Shown here one piece after another: positions 17,449 through 27,130 of a stretch of 64,000 bases of DNA. Position numbers and translations under genes: made by a program. The number at the start of each line of letters is the position of its first letter. Within the stretch, counting starts at the first letter, position 1. Source of the stretch: DASYXT01 sp035934555 (GTDB lineage: Bacteria; Verrucomicrobiota; Verrucomicrobiia; Limisphaerales; UBA8199); contig DASYXT010000080.1 of the NCBI GenBank assembly GCA_035934555.1, positions 24,935 through 88,934 on the forward strand, read 5' to 3'. The notes below the pieces were generated by a model. That model was given only the letters and a program-made list of their open reading frames with translations. It did not search any database and was not told the origin of the DNA.

Positions 17449-20400
17449 ATGAAAGCAACTGGGTTTATTCTCTCTCGCGCTCTGGCTCTATTACTCGGTG
17501 TTCTTCCGTCCGCTGCGTCTGCCGCGGTGGTGTTCACCACTAACACGCTCATCCACTCGTTTGATACCAGCTACGAGGGAGCCGACATCATCGTAAGCAA
17601 CTGCACGGTTACTATCGATGGCTCACACCGCTTCCTGAGCTTGCTCGTCGCCGATGGTGGAGTCGTAACGTACACGCCTTCCGGCAGCGCGACGCTGTCG
17701 GTCCAACGCTCGGCCCAGAACGAACCGCAAGTGCTTATCAGCACCAATCCAGTGAGCCTGCTGCTTACTGGCGCGCTGGTGATGGTGTCCGTGACCGATA
17801 CAAACCTGAACCTGTTCATCCCCAGTCAGGACTATATCGTGACGCAACTGACCAACGGCGTAATCGAACTCGAGCGAAGCGCCGGCTCGGCTATTCCGGA
17901 CGGGTCAATCGTCCTGGTGAGCTACACGGTGAGCGATTCCACTGCCGCGGGCTTGTGGCTGAGTATCGGCGGCGATATGACCGTAACGGGCGGCGGTGCA
18001 ATCAACGCAACCGGCGGCGGCTACAGCGGCGGTTCAGGCCCAGGCGCCGGCCTCACTGCCGACGAGTTGCTCGATGGGTCGGGTGGCGGTTATGGCGGCA
18101 TCGGCGGCACCAGCTCAAGCAATGCTGTAGGCGGAGTCACCTACGGCCCGTTTGATGTACCCACTTTCCCGGGCAGCGGTGGCGGCACGGGCGTCGGCGG
18201 ACTCGGCGCTCCCGGTGGGGGCGTGATCCACGTGTCAGTCGGCGGCACTTTAGCGATTGATGGCGCCATTGCGGCCAAGGGAGGCGATGCGATGAATGAG
18301 CGTTCCGGCGGCGGCTCCGGTGGCAGCGTCTGGTTGAGTGCGGGTGCTGTGACTGGCGGAGGTGCGATCACTGCGAATGGCGGGGCAGGCGAACCCGTCC
18401 ATGGCGGCGGCGGCGGCGGGGGACGCATCGCACTCTCGTGCGGCACCAACAACTTTGCCGGAACAATCACCGCGTATGGAGGTCCCGGCTGGCAAGCGGG
18501 AGGCGCCGGCACCGTCTATACCGTTACAGCAGGCCAATCCGGTTTGTTAGTGCTGGATAATGGCGGGCAAACTGGTACGAACACTACTTTGACCGTGGTC
18601 GGCGCCCCCAATGTTCTGATTCAAGGCAATGCTAAGGTGTTGGCTGTAGGCACTTGGACTGCGAACAATCTAACCGTTGCGTCAAATGGCTGGTTATTGG
18701 CACTGCCGCTCACGGCGCTCAATCTCAACGCCGAAGACATTACTATCCAACCCGGTGGCAATATCGTGGCCGACGGCGCGGGGAGCAGACCCGGCACCGG
18801 CCAGGGCTTTGGCTGGTATTCCCCGCAATCTCCAAATTCACCGTGCGGTGGCGGTGGCTATGGGGGGGCCGGTGGCAGCGGAATAATGACAAATGCCGGC
18901 GGCGGGCTGGGTTATGGCTCTCAGACCGCCCCCACCAGTTTTGGCAGTGGCGGCGGAGGGTTCACTCCCAACCAAGGCACCTCGTTGAGCGGTTATGGAG
19001 GTGGTGCGATTCATCTAACCATCGTCGGTACGCTGCAAGTGGACGGACTGCTCTCTGCCTCCGGGACGGCTGGCTTGGGGACCGGTGGTGGCGGCGGCTC
19101 AGGGGGCAGCCTTTGGATTACGGGCGGTACCTTGGCTGGCTCCGGCGTGATCGCCGCCAACGGCGGCAATGGCGTCGATGCCATTGGCGGCGGGGGCGGC
19201 GGCGGTCGCATTGCCCTGTTTCCGAGGCTCAACAGTTTCACTGGAGTAATCAGCGCGTATGGTGGCAGTGGCGCTAACTACGGCGGGGCGGGCACCGTCT
19301 ATATTCAAACCGGTAACGGCAGCCAGCTCATTTTGGATAACGGCGGTCCGCGGGGCACCAATACCGCCATTCAAACAGCCAACTCCACCGATCTCATCAT
19401 CCGGAATGGCGCCGTTGGCGTGCAGAATTATCCACCGCAGACATTCCAGAACTTGTGGATTGGCTCGAACGGCTGGCTGACGGCCAGTAGTACGCCCGGC
19501 GGCAACTATCCGGGTCAGGTAAATCTGACCATCACCGGTAATGCAACGATTCAGTCCGGCGGCGGGATCGTGACTGATGCGATGGGGTACGGCCCGGGGA
19601 TAGGTAACGGGGCCGGCCGAGTCGTCTTTGTTTCCGAAAACTACTATCTTGCCGGCGGCGGTGGCCATGGCGGATACGGGGGTGGCGGCATCCCTGGTTA
19701 CGCGGCCGGCGGTCTTGCTCAGGATGATCCTGTTATGGGCCCGACCATTTCGGGCGGCGGCGGCGGCCAGATGCTGCCGAATTTCATCGGCGGCACGGGT
19801 GGTGGAAGCATTCACCTGATCGTCAATGGCACCTTGCAAATGGATGGCGTAATCTCCGCCAATGGCGGCAGCGGTTCAGGACTCGGCGGCGGCGGTGGCG
19901 CCGGTGGGAGTGTTTGGCTCGCACCGGGCGCTATAACCGGCGCAGGCATCATTAGTGCCAATGGCGGCAATGGCGCTTACAATACCATCGCAGGAGGAGG
20001 CGGTGGCGGACGAATTGCGCTGTTATGCAATACTAATACTTTCCGCGGCATGATTTCAGCCTACGGCGGGGGGCTGAGCAACTGGGGCGGGGCCGGCACG
20101 ATTTACCTCAAGACCAACTCACAGAGTGTCGCCCTGTTGCTTTTGGATAACGGGAACAACTCCGGGACCAATTCGACGTTCAATAGCGGCACCCTGGTAG
20201 ATGTCACCGTCAGGGGTGGGGCAATCGCGCAAATCCCAACCTCCGGGATAATACAAAATTTATTGGTACAAACGAATAGCGCGGTCGTGCCAAGCGCTGT
20301 GCGTGGCCAATCTGCATCGCTCAACGCTTCGGGCAATGCCACGATTGAACCCGGCGGCGCCATTTCGGCCGACGGCGCCGGTTATGATTACTCCAATCTC

Positions 20401-22215
20401 GGCCCCGGCACCGGATACAGTTCAACCTCCGGCATTCGCGGCGGCGGTGGTCATGGCGGCTGGGGTGGTGCCAACCCCTCAGGTCGTGGCGGGGCCTACG
20501 ATTCTATCAATTCACCAATCCTTGCCGGTAGCGCGGGTGGCAGTTATGGCAACGCGTCCTCAACGCCTGGCGGTGCCGGTGGTGGTGCTTTGCGGCTCAA
20601 TATAACTGGCGTCCTGACCATCAACGGCCGCATCTCAGCCGATGGCCGGGATGGCGCTCCCAATAGCGGCGGCGGCGCCGGCGGCGCGCTTTGGATAAAC
20701 GCCGGGACATTGGCCGGCTCCGGCAGAATCACTGCCAACGGTGGAGCAGGTTTGGTGAATGCGGGGGGTGGCGGCGGCGGGCGCATCTATCTGACTTACC
20801 AGTCGCCCAGCCAGTTTGATGGTTCGGTCCTTGCCGTGGGCGGCAACGGCGTTGTGCCTGGCGGAGCCGGCACCATTTTCATGATGCCTTCCGGTGCCAA
20901 CCTGGGCCAATTGTTCATTGACAACGGCGGATTGACCGGGACCAACACGCCCTTCTCGAGCGCGTATTCATCGCAAGGCTCGCTCCCGCTCTCTGACCTG
21001 ACCGTCCGTGGTGGTGCTACGCTCCAACCGCTGACGCCGCTGCCGATGTTCGACAATTTCACCGTGGCCGCTGCAAGTTCAGTCGTTGCAACGCGTGGCC
21101 AAACCAACCTCGAGCTTATCGTTATGGGCAATGCGGATATCGCTCCGGGTGGTTCCGTTTCGGCTAATGGCTGCGGGTTCGCCCAAGCCCAGGGTCCGGG
21201 CGCAGGGCATCCACTCAACAGTCAAGGCGCTGGCGGCGGTTACGGCGGCAGCGGCGGAGCGTCCGCTTCCGGGGCGACCGGGGGCAGGACTTATGGTTCG
21301 GCATCGCAACCAAGCGATTGGGGTAGCGGAGGTGCCGCCGGTGCGAACACGTTTTTTGGCGGTTCGGACGGTGGCGGCGCCGTGCGCATGAGTGTCGCTG
21401 GGACGTTCACTGTCGATGGCCTGCTCAGCGCGGATGGCAATCCGGGATTGCAGGACAACTCAGGGGGCGGCAGTGGTGGCAGTATTTGGGTTTCAGCTCG
21501 AGCGTTTACGGGGAAAGGCTGGGTTTCGGCCAATGGCGGTTCGGGCGAGCTTTACAACGGCGGCGGGGGTGGGGGCGGGCGCATCGCCATTTATTCGCCC
21601 GCTAACACCTATACCGGTGTTGTGTTCATTGCGGGTGGTCCTGGAGCCAATCCCGGCGAATCTGGCACTCTAACCGAGGGCGACTTCAGCCCGTTCCAAG
21701 TTTTATCTCAATCCCCGGTCGGTTTAGTCAGTAATAGTGTCAGCAGCGTGGACCTGACCTTTAGTGAATTCCTCAGCAGCGCTAACGCGTCCGGCTTCAC
21801 TTTGCGCGCACCCTTTGTGACGCTTGGCAATTCCAATGTGTCCGCCTATGCCACCGGCCCTGACACAGTGCGCTTCAGTTTTCCGACGCTGAACCAGGCC
21901 GGCACTTACCAGATCGCGCTCGCTTCGGGTGTGACCAACATCTTTGGCCAGACGGTTTCGGAGGTTTATACAGGTGCGTTCACAATTTCGCTGCCAAGTA
22001 TTGCTCCGCGTTTGAGCGCCACGACAACCGGCGGGAATTTAGGGGTCACCTGGCAAGGACTGACAGGCGTGGCCTACCAGGGCTGGTGGTCCACTAACCT
22101 GGTCGATTGGCAACCGCTCGGCGGTGTCCTTTACGCCAGTAACGCCTTGCTGCAACTGCAGTTGCCCATAAATGGCGCCCCGGCGGGGTTTCTGCGGGTG
22201 CAGGCCAGCGACTAA
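17449..22215 (+). CDS. Giant exported Gly-rich repeat protein with Ig-like and shared C-terminal module
   Basis: A 1588-residue exported protein. The ATG at 17449 gives a clean signal peptide (LALLLGVLPSAASA); an in-frame ATG at 17398 would prepend 17 residues. Five copies of an approximately 263-residue Gly-rich unit follow. Each ends in a poly-Gly run, then GRIAL or a close variant, a polar stretch, GxISAYGG-like and GGAGTVY. Such units recur in large autotransporter-like or adhesin-type proteins and should fold as a parallel beta solenoid. After the repeats comes an Ig-like domain (VDLTFSEFLSS to QTVSEVYTGAFTI). The final 70 residues (WWSTNLVDWQPLGG, ending GFLRVQASD) resemble the C-termini of two other exported proteins here. 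It is probably cell-surface bound; no sorting signal or anchor is evident. Confidence 0.82.
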   Translation: MKATGFILSRALALLLGVLPSAASAAVVFTTNTLIHSFDTSYEGADIIVSNCTVTIDGSHRFLSLLVADGGVVTYTPSGSATLSVQRSAQNEPQVLISTNPVSLLLTGALVMVSVTDTNLNLFIPSQDYIVTQLTNGVIELERSAGSAIPDGSIVLVSYTVSDSTAAGLWLSIGGDMTVTGGGAINATGGGYSGGSGPGAGLTADELLDGSGGGYGGIGGTSSSNAVGGVTYGPFDVPTFPGSGGGTGVGGLGAPGGGVIHVSVGGTLAIDGAIAAKGGDAMNERSGGGSGGSVWLSAGAVTGGGAITANGGAGEPVHGGGGGGGRIALSCGTNNFAGTITAYGGPGWQAGGAGTVYTVTAGQSGLLVLDNGGQTGTNTTLTVVGAPNVLIQGNAKVLAVGTWTANNLTVASNGWLLALPLTALNLNAEDITIQPGGNIVADGAGSRPGTGQGFGWYSPQSPNSPCGGGGYGGAGGSGIMTNAGGGLGYGSQTAPTSFGSGGGGFTPNQGTSLSGYGGGAIHLTIVGTLQVDGLLSASGTAGLGTGGGGGSGGSLWITGGTLAGSGVIAANGGNGVDAIGGGGGGGRIALFPRLNSFTGVISAYGGSGANYGGAGTVYIQTGNGSQLILDNGGPRGTNTAIQTANSTDLIIRNGAVGVQNYPPQTFQNLWIGSNGWLTASSTPGGNYPGQVNLTITGNATIQSGGGIVTDAMGYGPGIGNGAGRVVFVSENYYLAGGGGHGGYGGGGIPGYAAGGLAQDDPVMGPTISGGGGGQMLPNFIGGTGGGSIHLIVNGTLQMDGVISANGGSGSGLGGGGGAGGSVWLAPGAITGAGIISANGGNGAYNTIAGGGGGGRIALLCNTNTFRGMISAYGGGLSNWGGAGTIYLKTNSQSVALLLLDNGNNSGTNSTFNSGTLVDVTVRGGAIAQIPTSGIIQNLLVQTNSAVVPSAVRGQSASLNASGNATIEPGGAISADGAGYDYSNLGPGTGYSSTSGIRGGGGHGGWGGANPSGRGGAYDSINSPILAGSAGGSYGNASSTPGGAGGGALRLNITGVLTINGRISADGRDGAPNSGGGAGGALWINAGTLAGSGRITANGGAGLVNAGGGGGGRIYLTYQSPSQFDGSVLAVGGNGVVPGGAGTIFMMPSGANLGQLFIDNGGLTGTNTPFSSAYSSQGSLPLSDLTVRGGATLQPLTPLPMFDNFTVAAASSVVATRGQTNLELIVMGNADIAPGGSVSANGCGFAQAQGPGAGHPLNSQGAGGGYGGSGGASASGATGGRTYGSASQPSDWGSGGAAGANTFFGGSDGGGAVRMSVAGTFTVDGLLSADGNPGLQDNSGGGSGGSIWVSARAFTGKGWVSANGGSGELYNGGGGGGGRIAIYSPANTYTGVVFIAGGPGANPGESGTLTEGDFSPFQVLSQSPVGLVSNSVSSVDLTFSEFLSSANASGFTLRAPFVTLGNSNVSAYATGPDTVRFSFPTLNQAGTYQIALASGVTNIFGQTVSEVYTGAFTISLPSIAPRLSATTTGGNLGVTWQGLTGVAYQGWWSTNLVDWQPLGGVLYASNALLQLQLPINGAPAGFLRVQASD
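18000..21660 (+). repeat. Five coding repeats of about 790 bp
   Basis: The GRIAL-type motif begins at 18421, 19204, 20008, 20779 and 21577, giving spacings of 783, 804, 771 and 798 bases, all multiples of three. The units are strongly diverged except in their Gly-rich and ITANGG/GGAGT segments. Confidence 0.85.
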
Positions 22216-22297
22216 CGTGTCGCGACACTGCCTCAAAACGGGCCAACCGGCTTCAGACCACCGGCTCAGCCTTGGGCAACGGCCTTGGCCCTGGGGA

Positions 22298-22510
22298 CTA
22301 TGGTTGAATGTACCTAATCCGCACGGGCGTCGGGATATCCGGCGGACTTTTCATCGAAACCCGGACGATCCGGCGCAGTCTCCCGCGTCGGGCAGTATAG
22401 CGTGGCAGGAGCACTGGCTCGTCATGCCGAGGCAGTGGATGCCAATTGGTCAGTTCCGCCAACCCACGCACTTCCTGCAACATCTTCATCAAGTTTATTC
22501 GGGTCGCCAT
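22298..22510 (-). CDS. Possible small protein of 70 residues
   Basis: A short frame in the 540-base gap between the giant protein and lptD. The product starts MATRINLMKMLQEVRGLAEL, then has TNWHPLPRHDEPVLL and a basic Arg-rich region. The N-terminal amphipathic helix and the codon choice look protein-like, but there is no clear ribosome binding site and I cannot name a family. The remainder of the gap holds a 12-base palindrome at 22217-22228 and the hairpin at 22568-22638. Confidence 0.4.
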   Translation of the reverse strand: MATRINLMKMLQEVRGLAELTNWHPLPRHDEPVLLPRYTARRGRLRRIVRVSMKSPPDIPTPVRIRYIQP

Positions 22511-22567
22511 GCGTTCTTAGAATGTTGAGAGCAAGTCACCTGCCATCTCAACGCTGAGCAGAATAAA

Positions 22568-22638
22568 GGGGTGGGGAGGGCTCGTCCCCCATCGGTAAGT
22601 GCCCAGTGACGTGAATAGGGACGAGCCGTTCCCGCCCC
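22568..22638. repeat. Imperfect 21-bp inverted repeat
   Basis: 22568-22588 and 22618-22638 are reverse complements at 18 of 21 positions around a 29-base loop. The arms are GC-rich (shared half GGCTCGTCCC). It lies 118 bases upstream of lptD and could form a stable RNA or DNA hairpin; whether it is a regulatory leader or a mobile repeat is open. Confidence 0.6.
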
Positions 22639-22755
22639 GAGCCAATCCGTCCCGAGGTGTTCTCGCCACTTTAAGAACCAACCCTGGCCCAATGATGTCA
22701 CACGACAATCCCGCTTGGCAGGTCTGGCGCCTTCTGGTTAGCTCAGCCCGCCCGA

Positions 22756-24987
22756 ATGACACCTGTGAGACGTTTCTGCCGGCGAATACTGTTTGCGCTG
22801 GTGCTCCTGGCGGCTGCTTGCCCGCTGCTGGCCCAGCAACAGCAGGTCGTCGAATGGTCTATCGTGCCGCTGTCCGGCGAAGAAGGCACTGTCATGTACG
22901 ACATGCACACCGGCCTTTACACCGCCACCAACGGTGTGCTGGTTCGCTACGGGGAGGCGGTGCTGACGGCCGAGCGCATGGTTCTCGATCAACCCAAAGG
23001 GGAAATCCTCGCCGATGGCGATGTGCGCATTCAGCAAGGCGAACAGTTCTATGCCAGCCAGCATGTCAGTTACAATTTTTTCACCCACCAGATGGAAGCG
23101 GAGCAGTTTCGCACGGGCGAGACGCCGGTGTTCGCCGCCGGCATCGGCCTGCATGGCGATTTGACCAATCACACTTATGAGGCCGCTCATGCGATGTTAA
23201 CCACGGATGACATCGCCCACCCCGATTTCCAGGTGCGGGCGCGGCGTATCCGTATTATTCCCGGCAAGAAGATGATCGCGTATGACGCGGTGCTCTACGT
23301 CAAAGGCGTGCCGGTCTTTTATTTCCCGTATTACTCGCGCAATATTGGGCCGCGCTCGAACAACTTCAACTTTGTGCCCGGCTATCGGACGCTCTACGGC
23401 CCGTTCATCCTCGGCGATTATACCTGGTATCCGTCCGACGACCTGGATGTGATCATGCACACCGATTACCGGGAAAAGCGCGGACCCGGCATCGGACCGG
23501 ATGTGAACTTCCGGCTGGGCCGCTGGGGCCAGGGCAGTTTCAGCTACTACTACACGCACGATTCCCAACCGAATATCGACCAACTCGGCGTGCCCATTCC
23601 CGAAAACCGCCAGCGAGTCGGCTTTACATACCAGGCCAACCCCGCCACTAATTTTTTCGTCAAATCGGTCGTCGATTACCAAAGCGATGTTGCGGTCGTT
23701 CGTGACTTTTTTGAAACCCAGTATTTTCTCGATCCGCAGCCGAAGACGTTTGTCGAGGCCAACAAGTTCTGGGACAATTTCAGCCTCGACGCGTATGCAC
23801 AGCCGCGGGTGGATAATTTTCTCGATACGGTCGAACGGCTGCCGGATATCCGGCTGACGGGCTTCCGCCAGCAACTGGGCGCCACGCCGTTGTATTACGA
23901 GAGCCAGAGTTCCGCGGGCTATTACGAAGAGGCGTTCGCGAATAACCTCGGCACCAACGGGCCGGCCACCGGTTCGATGAACTACTCCGCCGCCCGCGCC
24001 GATACCTACCACCAGGTGCTTCTGCCGGAAACCTTGTTTGGCTGGCTGAACCTCACACCTCGCGTTGGCGGTCGCTTCACCTACTACGGCACCGCCACGG
24101 GTCCCGGCGCCACGACCGACGAGCAGTACCGCGAGGTGTTCAATACCGGCGCCGAACTCTCGTTCAAGGCCTCGCGCCTTTGGCCGTCGGTCTCAAGCCA
24201 GGTCCTCGACATCAACGGCCTGCGCCATATCATCGAGCCGTCGGTCAATTATGTCTTCGTCCCGTCGCCCTCGGTGCCGCCGAGCCAGTTGCCCCAGTTC
24301 GATTATGAACTGCCCAGCCTGCGGTTGCTGCCGCTTGATTTCCCCGAGTACAACGACATCGATTCCATCAATACCGAGAATGCCGTCCGCCTGGGTGTAC
24401 GCAATAAGCTCCAGACCAAACGCGAAGGACAGGTAGTCAATCTCCTCGACTGGGATCTTTATATCGATTGGCAGCTCGACCCGACGGCGGGCCAGGGCAC
24501 CTTCAGCGATCTGTTTTCCGACCTCGCCATCAGACCTCGTTCATGGCTCACGCTCGAATCGCTCATTCGCTACGACATTAACGACCATTTCCTGCGCATG
24601 TCCTACACCACCATCACCATCGCCCCGAATTCCATCTGGAGCTGGCGGGTGGGACAGTACTATCTGCTGCATGATCTCAGCGGTTCTCCCACGGCTCTAG
24701 GCGACGGCAACAACGTCTATACCAGCACGTTTTATTTCAAGCTGAATGAGAACTGGGGGTATCGGATGTCCCATTATTTCGACGCGATGAGCGGCCGGAT
24801 GGCAATGCAATCCTACGCGGTATATCGGGACCTGCGCTCCTGGACGGCGGCACTGACCTTCTACATTAGTGACAACCCGATTGGGCCAAAGGATTACACC
24901 ATCGCCGCGACCTTCTCGCTCAAGGCCTATCCGCACTTCGCGCCGGGCGTCGATGCGCTCGCGCCCTATGCGCTGTTGGGGCGGTAA
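22756..24987 (+). CDS. lptD: LPS-assembly outer-membrane protein LptD
   Basis: A 743-residue protein with a signal peptide (ILFALVLLAAACPLLAQ). The N-terminal OstA/LptA-like domain has MYDMHTGLYTATNGVLVRYGEAVLTAERMVL-type strands (residues about 45-110), and RIRIIPGKKMIAYDAVLYVKGVPVFYFPYY marks the start of the LptD barrel domain. The C-terminal 500 residues are alternating aromatic strands of a large beta barrel. It inserts lipopolysaccharide-like lipids into the outer leaflet, with LptE as usual partner; no lptE is visible nearby. Its presence indicates a diderm envelope. The Cys pairs used for disulfides in E. coli LptD are not obvious here. Confidence 0.92.
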   Translation: MTPVRRFCRRILFALVLLAAACPLLAQQQQVVEWSIVPLSGEEGTVMYDMHTGLYTATNGVLVRYGEAVLTAERMVLDQPKGEILADGDVRIQQGEQFYASQHVSYNFFTHQMEAEQFRTGETPVFAAGIGLHGDLTNHTYEAAHAMLTTDDIAHPDFQVRARRIRIIPGKKMIAYDAVLYVKGVPVFYFPYYSRNIGPRSNNFNFVPGYRTLYGPFILGDYTWYPSDDLDVIMHTDYREKRGPGIGPDVNFRLGRWGQGSFSYYYTHDSQPNIDQLGVPIPENRQRVGFTYQANPATNFFVKSVVDYQSDVAVVRDFFETQYFLDPQPKTFVEANKFWDNFSLDAYAQPRVDNFLDTVERLPDIRLTGFRQQLGATPLYYESQSSAGYYEEAFANNLGTNGPATGSMNYSAARADTYHQVLLPETLFGWLNLTPRVGGRFTYYGTATGPGATTDEQYREVFNTGAELSFKASRLWPSVSSQVLDINGLRHIIEPSVNYVFVPSPSVPPSQLPQFDYELPSLRLLPLDFPEYNDIDSINTENAVRLGVRNKLQTKREGQVVNLLDWDLYIDWQLDPTAGQGTFSDLFSDLAIRPRSWLTLESLIRYDINDHFLRMSYTTITIAPNSIWSWRVGQYYLLHDLSGSPTALGDGNNVYTSTFYFKLNENWGYRMSHYFDAMSGRMAMQSYAVYRDLRSWTAALTFYISDNPIGPKDYTIAATFSLKAYPHFAPGVDALAPYALLGR

Positions 24988-25030
24988 CCTCAGCGCAAAG
25001 ACGCAAGACGAAACGAGCCCATTTGTTTCG

Positions 25031-25046
25031 GCGCGCTAATGCGCGC
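25031..25046. terminator. Hairpin between convergent genes
   Basis: GCGCGC at 25031-25036, loop TAAT, GCGCGC at 25041-25046: a perfect 6-bp stem between the convergent lptD and epimerase genes. No run of T follows on either strand, so a role in termination is only likely by position. Confidence 0.4.
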
Positions 25047-25070
25047 AACCCGACACGTGCAGTTGCAAAA

Positions 25071-26297
25071 TCATGTCCGCCACTCGCTCAACAGCCGTGT
25101 TTCTCGTTTCAACCAATCTTCCTGACCATCATGATGGGCGAACTGCGGCGCCACTCCCGCCTGCACGTTGGCGGGTAACGACCGATACCAATCCAAGGTG
25201 ACCTTGGCGGTGTCTGACATCGGACGAAAGGTCAGGCCCTTGGCCAACGCGCGCGACGCGTTACAGCGGTGCAAGCCTGCGCTCTCGCCTGCGGGAGGTT
25301 CGTATAGCGGAAATTGGCCGGCAACGCCTTTGCTCTTTAAGAACTCGTAGGGAACCCAGGTCAACACTGCCGTCGAGCCAACACCGGCGAACACCTGCTC
25401 GAGCATCCGTTTCATCGATGTATCTCCAGCGGGACCAGTGGCGTTATAGATTCCGACCGTGTCGCGCTCGATGCATCGCACCAGCCAGTCAGCCAGGTCG
25501 CGCACGTCAATGACCTGGATCGGGTCGCTCGGCGCACCCGGCGCGATCATTTCTCCGGCCAATGACGCGCGCACCGGCCAATAAATAAACCGGCCGGAAG
25601 TATCCCGCGGCCCCACGATAAATCCTGGCCGCACAATCATAACGCGACCCGGCATAGCCGTTTCGGCCGCGCGTTCGCACAGGGCTTTGCCGCCGCCGAA
25701 ATTCTCGTAGTTCTTGCCCATATCCTCCGTTGTGGGGTCGGCGAGCGTCGCCAACGGCGCCGTTTCGTCGTAATTGGGTTTGCTGACATCGGCATACACC
25801 GAAATGGTGGAGATGAAGACGTACTGTTTGATGTGGGGCGCCAGCAACTCCGCTGAGGCCTTTACCATGCGCGGGAAATAGCCGCTGGTATCTATGACCG
25901 CGTCCCACTGGCGCCCGGCCAATTGGGAGAGGCCTCTTGGGCTGTTGGGGTCGTGCGGGACGTCGGGCCGGCCGGCGGTCCGGCGGTCATCCGCCGTCTT
26001 GTTGGGATCACGGTTGCCGAACAGTTGGTCAACGTTCTTGGGTACCACGCTGGGCCGGCCTGCTTGATGCCGGAGTTGTTCGGTCCGGCCGCTGTTGAAG
26101 TGAGTGACTTTATGACCGCGGGCCAGTGCCGATTCGGTGCAGGCCGGCCCGAGAAACCCGGTGCCGCCGAGAATCAGAATCCGCAGTGGTCGAGGCGCCG
26201 TGGTCTCCTGCGCAGCCATTAGGACGGACGAGTGCAGCGCGGTCGAAGACAAGGCCAGAGCTGAAGACGCGATGAACCGGCGACGTGGGACGTTCAT
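25071..26297 (-). CDS. Tat-exported NAD-dependent epimerase/dehydratase-like protein
   Basis: The 408-residue product starts MNVPRRRFIASSALALSS, a twin-arginine signal, so it is probably folded with cofactor in the cytoplasm and exported. The mature part is an extended short-chain dehydrogenase: NAD-binding ILILGGTGFLG, then VIDTSGYFPRMVKAS, YVFISTISVYAD and GKALCERAAE, where the classic YxxxK pair is not clear. RVMIVRPGFIVGP and a C-terminal substrate domain follow. An unusual Pro/Asn-rich insertion (GNRDPNKTADDRRTAGRPDVP) lies near residue 90. The frame stays open upstream to 26594, but that part overlaps the reductase gene and is not protein-like. The substrate is unknown. Confidence 0.85.
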   Translation of the reverse strand: MNVPRRRFIASSALALSSTALHSSVLMAAQETTAPRPLRILILGGTGFLGPACTESALARGHKVTHFNSGRTEQLRHQAGRPSVVPKNVDQLFGNRDPNKTADDRRTAGRPDVPHDPNSPRGLSQLAGRQWDAVIDTSGYFPRMVKASAELLAPHIKQYVFISTISVYADVSKPNYDETAPLATLADPTTEDMGKNYENFGGGKALCERAAETAMPGRVMIVRPGFIVGPRDTSGRFIYWPVRASLAGEMIAPGAPSDPIQVIDVRDLADWLVRCIERDTVGIYNATGPAGDTSMKRMLEQVFAGVGSTAVLTWVPYEFLKSKGVAGQFPLYEPPAGESAGLHRCNASRALAKGLTFRPMSDTAKVTLDWYRSLPANVQAGVAPQFAHHDGQEDWLKRETRLLSEWRT

Positions 26298-26434
26298 GGC
26301 TGACCTTACTTCTGCGTGACGCGGCGTCAAGCTGGATGGCGAGTGACATTTTGCGAGCCCCTTTCGCCTTCGAGCAGGTGGAAAACATCGGTGCGTATCT
26401 TCGATGGCTCGGCATTCCAGCTCCCGTTCCAGGG

Positions 26435-27130
26435 TCAACAACCATTGCAGTGACAAACGCGATATACCAGGAACAGTTCCTTCTCGTAGCGGCGGGCGGA
26501 CTTGAGTTCGAGTCGCGTGGCCTGAGCCAGGCGTGGCACACCGATTCCATCCGCGAGAGTCGGCGCGCCGCGCCCCCCAAAAACCTTGGGGCACACGGTC
26601 AGATGCAATTCGTCGACGACACCGGCGCGGAACAGCACGTTATTAATCTCGCCACCGCCTTCGCAGACCAACCTTTTGACACCCCATTTGCGCGCCAGCC
26701 AGGTCAGCGCGCGCCGAAAATCGATTTCGCGACGGCCCACGATTTTTACTTCGTCAGCCACGGCACGCAGTCTCTTCAGGCGCGCCTTCCCCGCGCGCTC
26801 GGTGGTCAGCACGATGACGGGTGAAAACTTGCCTTTGAATAATTCAGCATCCGGGTTGACGGTGCCCCTGCCGCTGACAACCACGCGCAAGTTGTATTCC
26901 GCCAGGCCGCGTTTCACCCGCAGCCGCCTGAACCGGACCGGCCCCGGGCCCAGGTTGATCGGGTTTAAATCCACCGTCCGCGCGCCGGACATCACCGCGT
27001 CGGCCGTTGCGCGCAACTCCAGCATGTGGGTGCGGTCGCGTTTGCTGCTGAAAGACGAGAGCGCGCGATTGGCCGTGGCGAGCTTGCCATCGGCCGTCAT
27101 CGCGGCGTTGAGAAAAACAAACGGGCGCAT
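26435..27130 (-). CDS. RibD C-terminal-domain reductase (pyrimidine reductase-like)
   Basis: A 231-residue stand-alone member of the RibD C-terminal/DHFR-like family. It has NAAMTADGKLAT at the N-terminus, an alpha/beta core with VMSGARTVDLNP, LRVVVSGRGTV, the NADP-binding CEGGGEINNVLFRAGVVDELHLTVCP, and GG near the end. Family members reduce the ribosylamino-pyrimidine intermediate of riboflavin synthesis or related pteridines. A complete bifunctional ribD lies at 38.1 kb, so this is either redundant or has another substrate. Its ATG directly abuts the queA stop with no gap, so co-translation is likely. Confidence 0.85.
   Translation of the reverse strand: MRPFVFLNAAMTADGKLATANRALSSFSSKRDRTHMLELRATADAVMSGARTVDLNPINLGPGPVRFRRLRVKRGLAEYNLRVVVSGRGTVNPDAELFKGKFSPVIVLTTERAGKARLKRLRAVADEVKIVGRREIDFRRALTWLARKWGVKRLVCEGGGEINNVLFRAGVVDELHLTVCPKVFGGRGAPTLADGIGVPRLAQATRLELKSARRYEKELFLVYRVCHCNGC

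Noticed and set aside
22517..22762. 81-codon open frame on the minus strand
   Set aside because: It is produced by the imperfect inverted repeat at 22568-22638 and surrounding GC-rich sequence; no protein-like periodicity.
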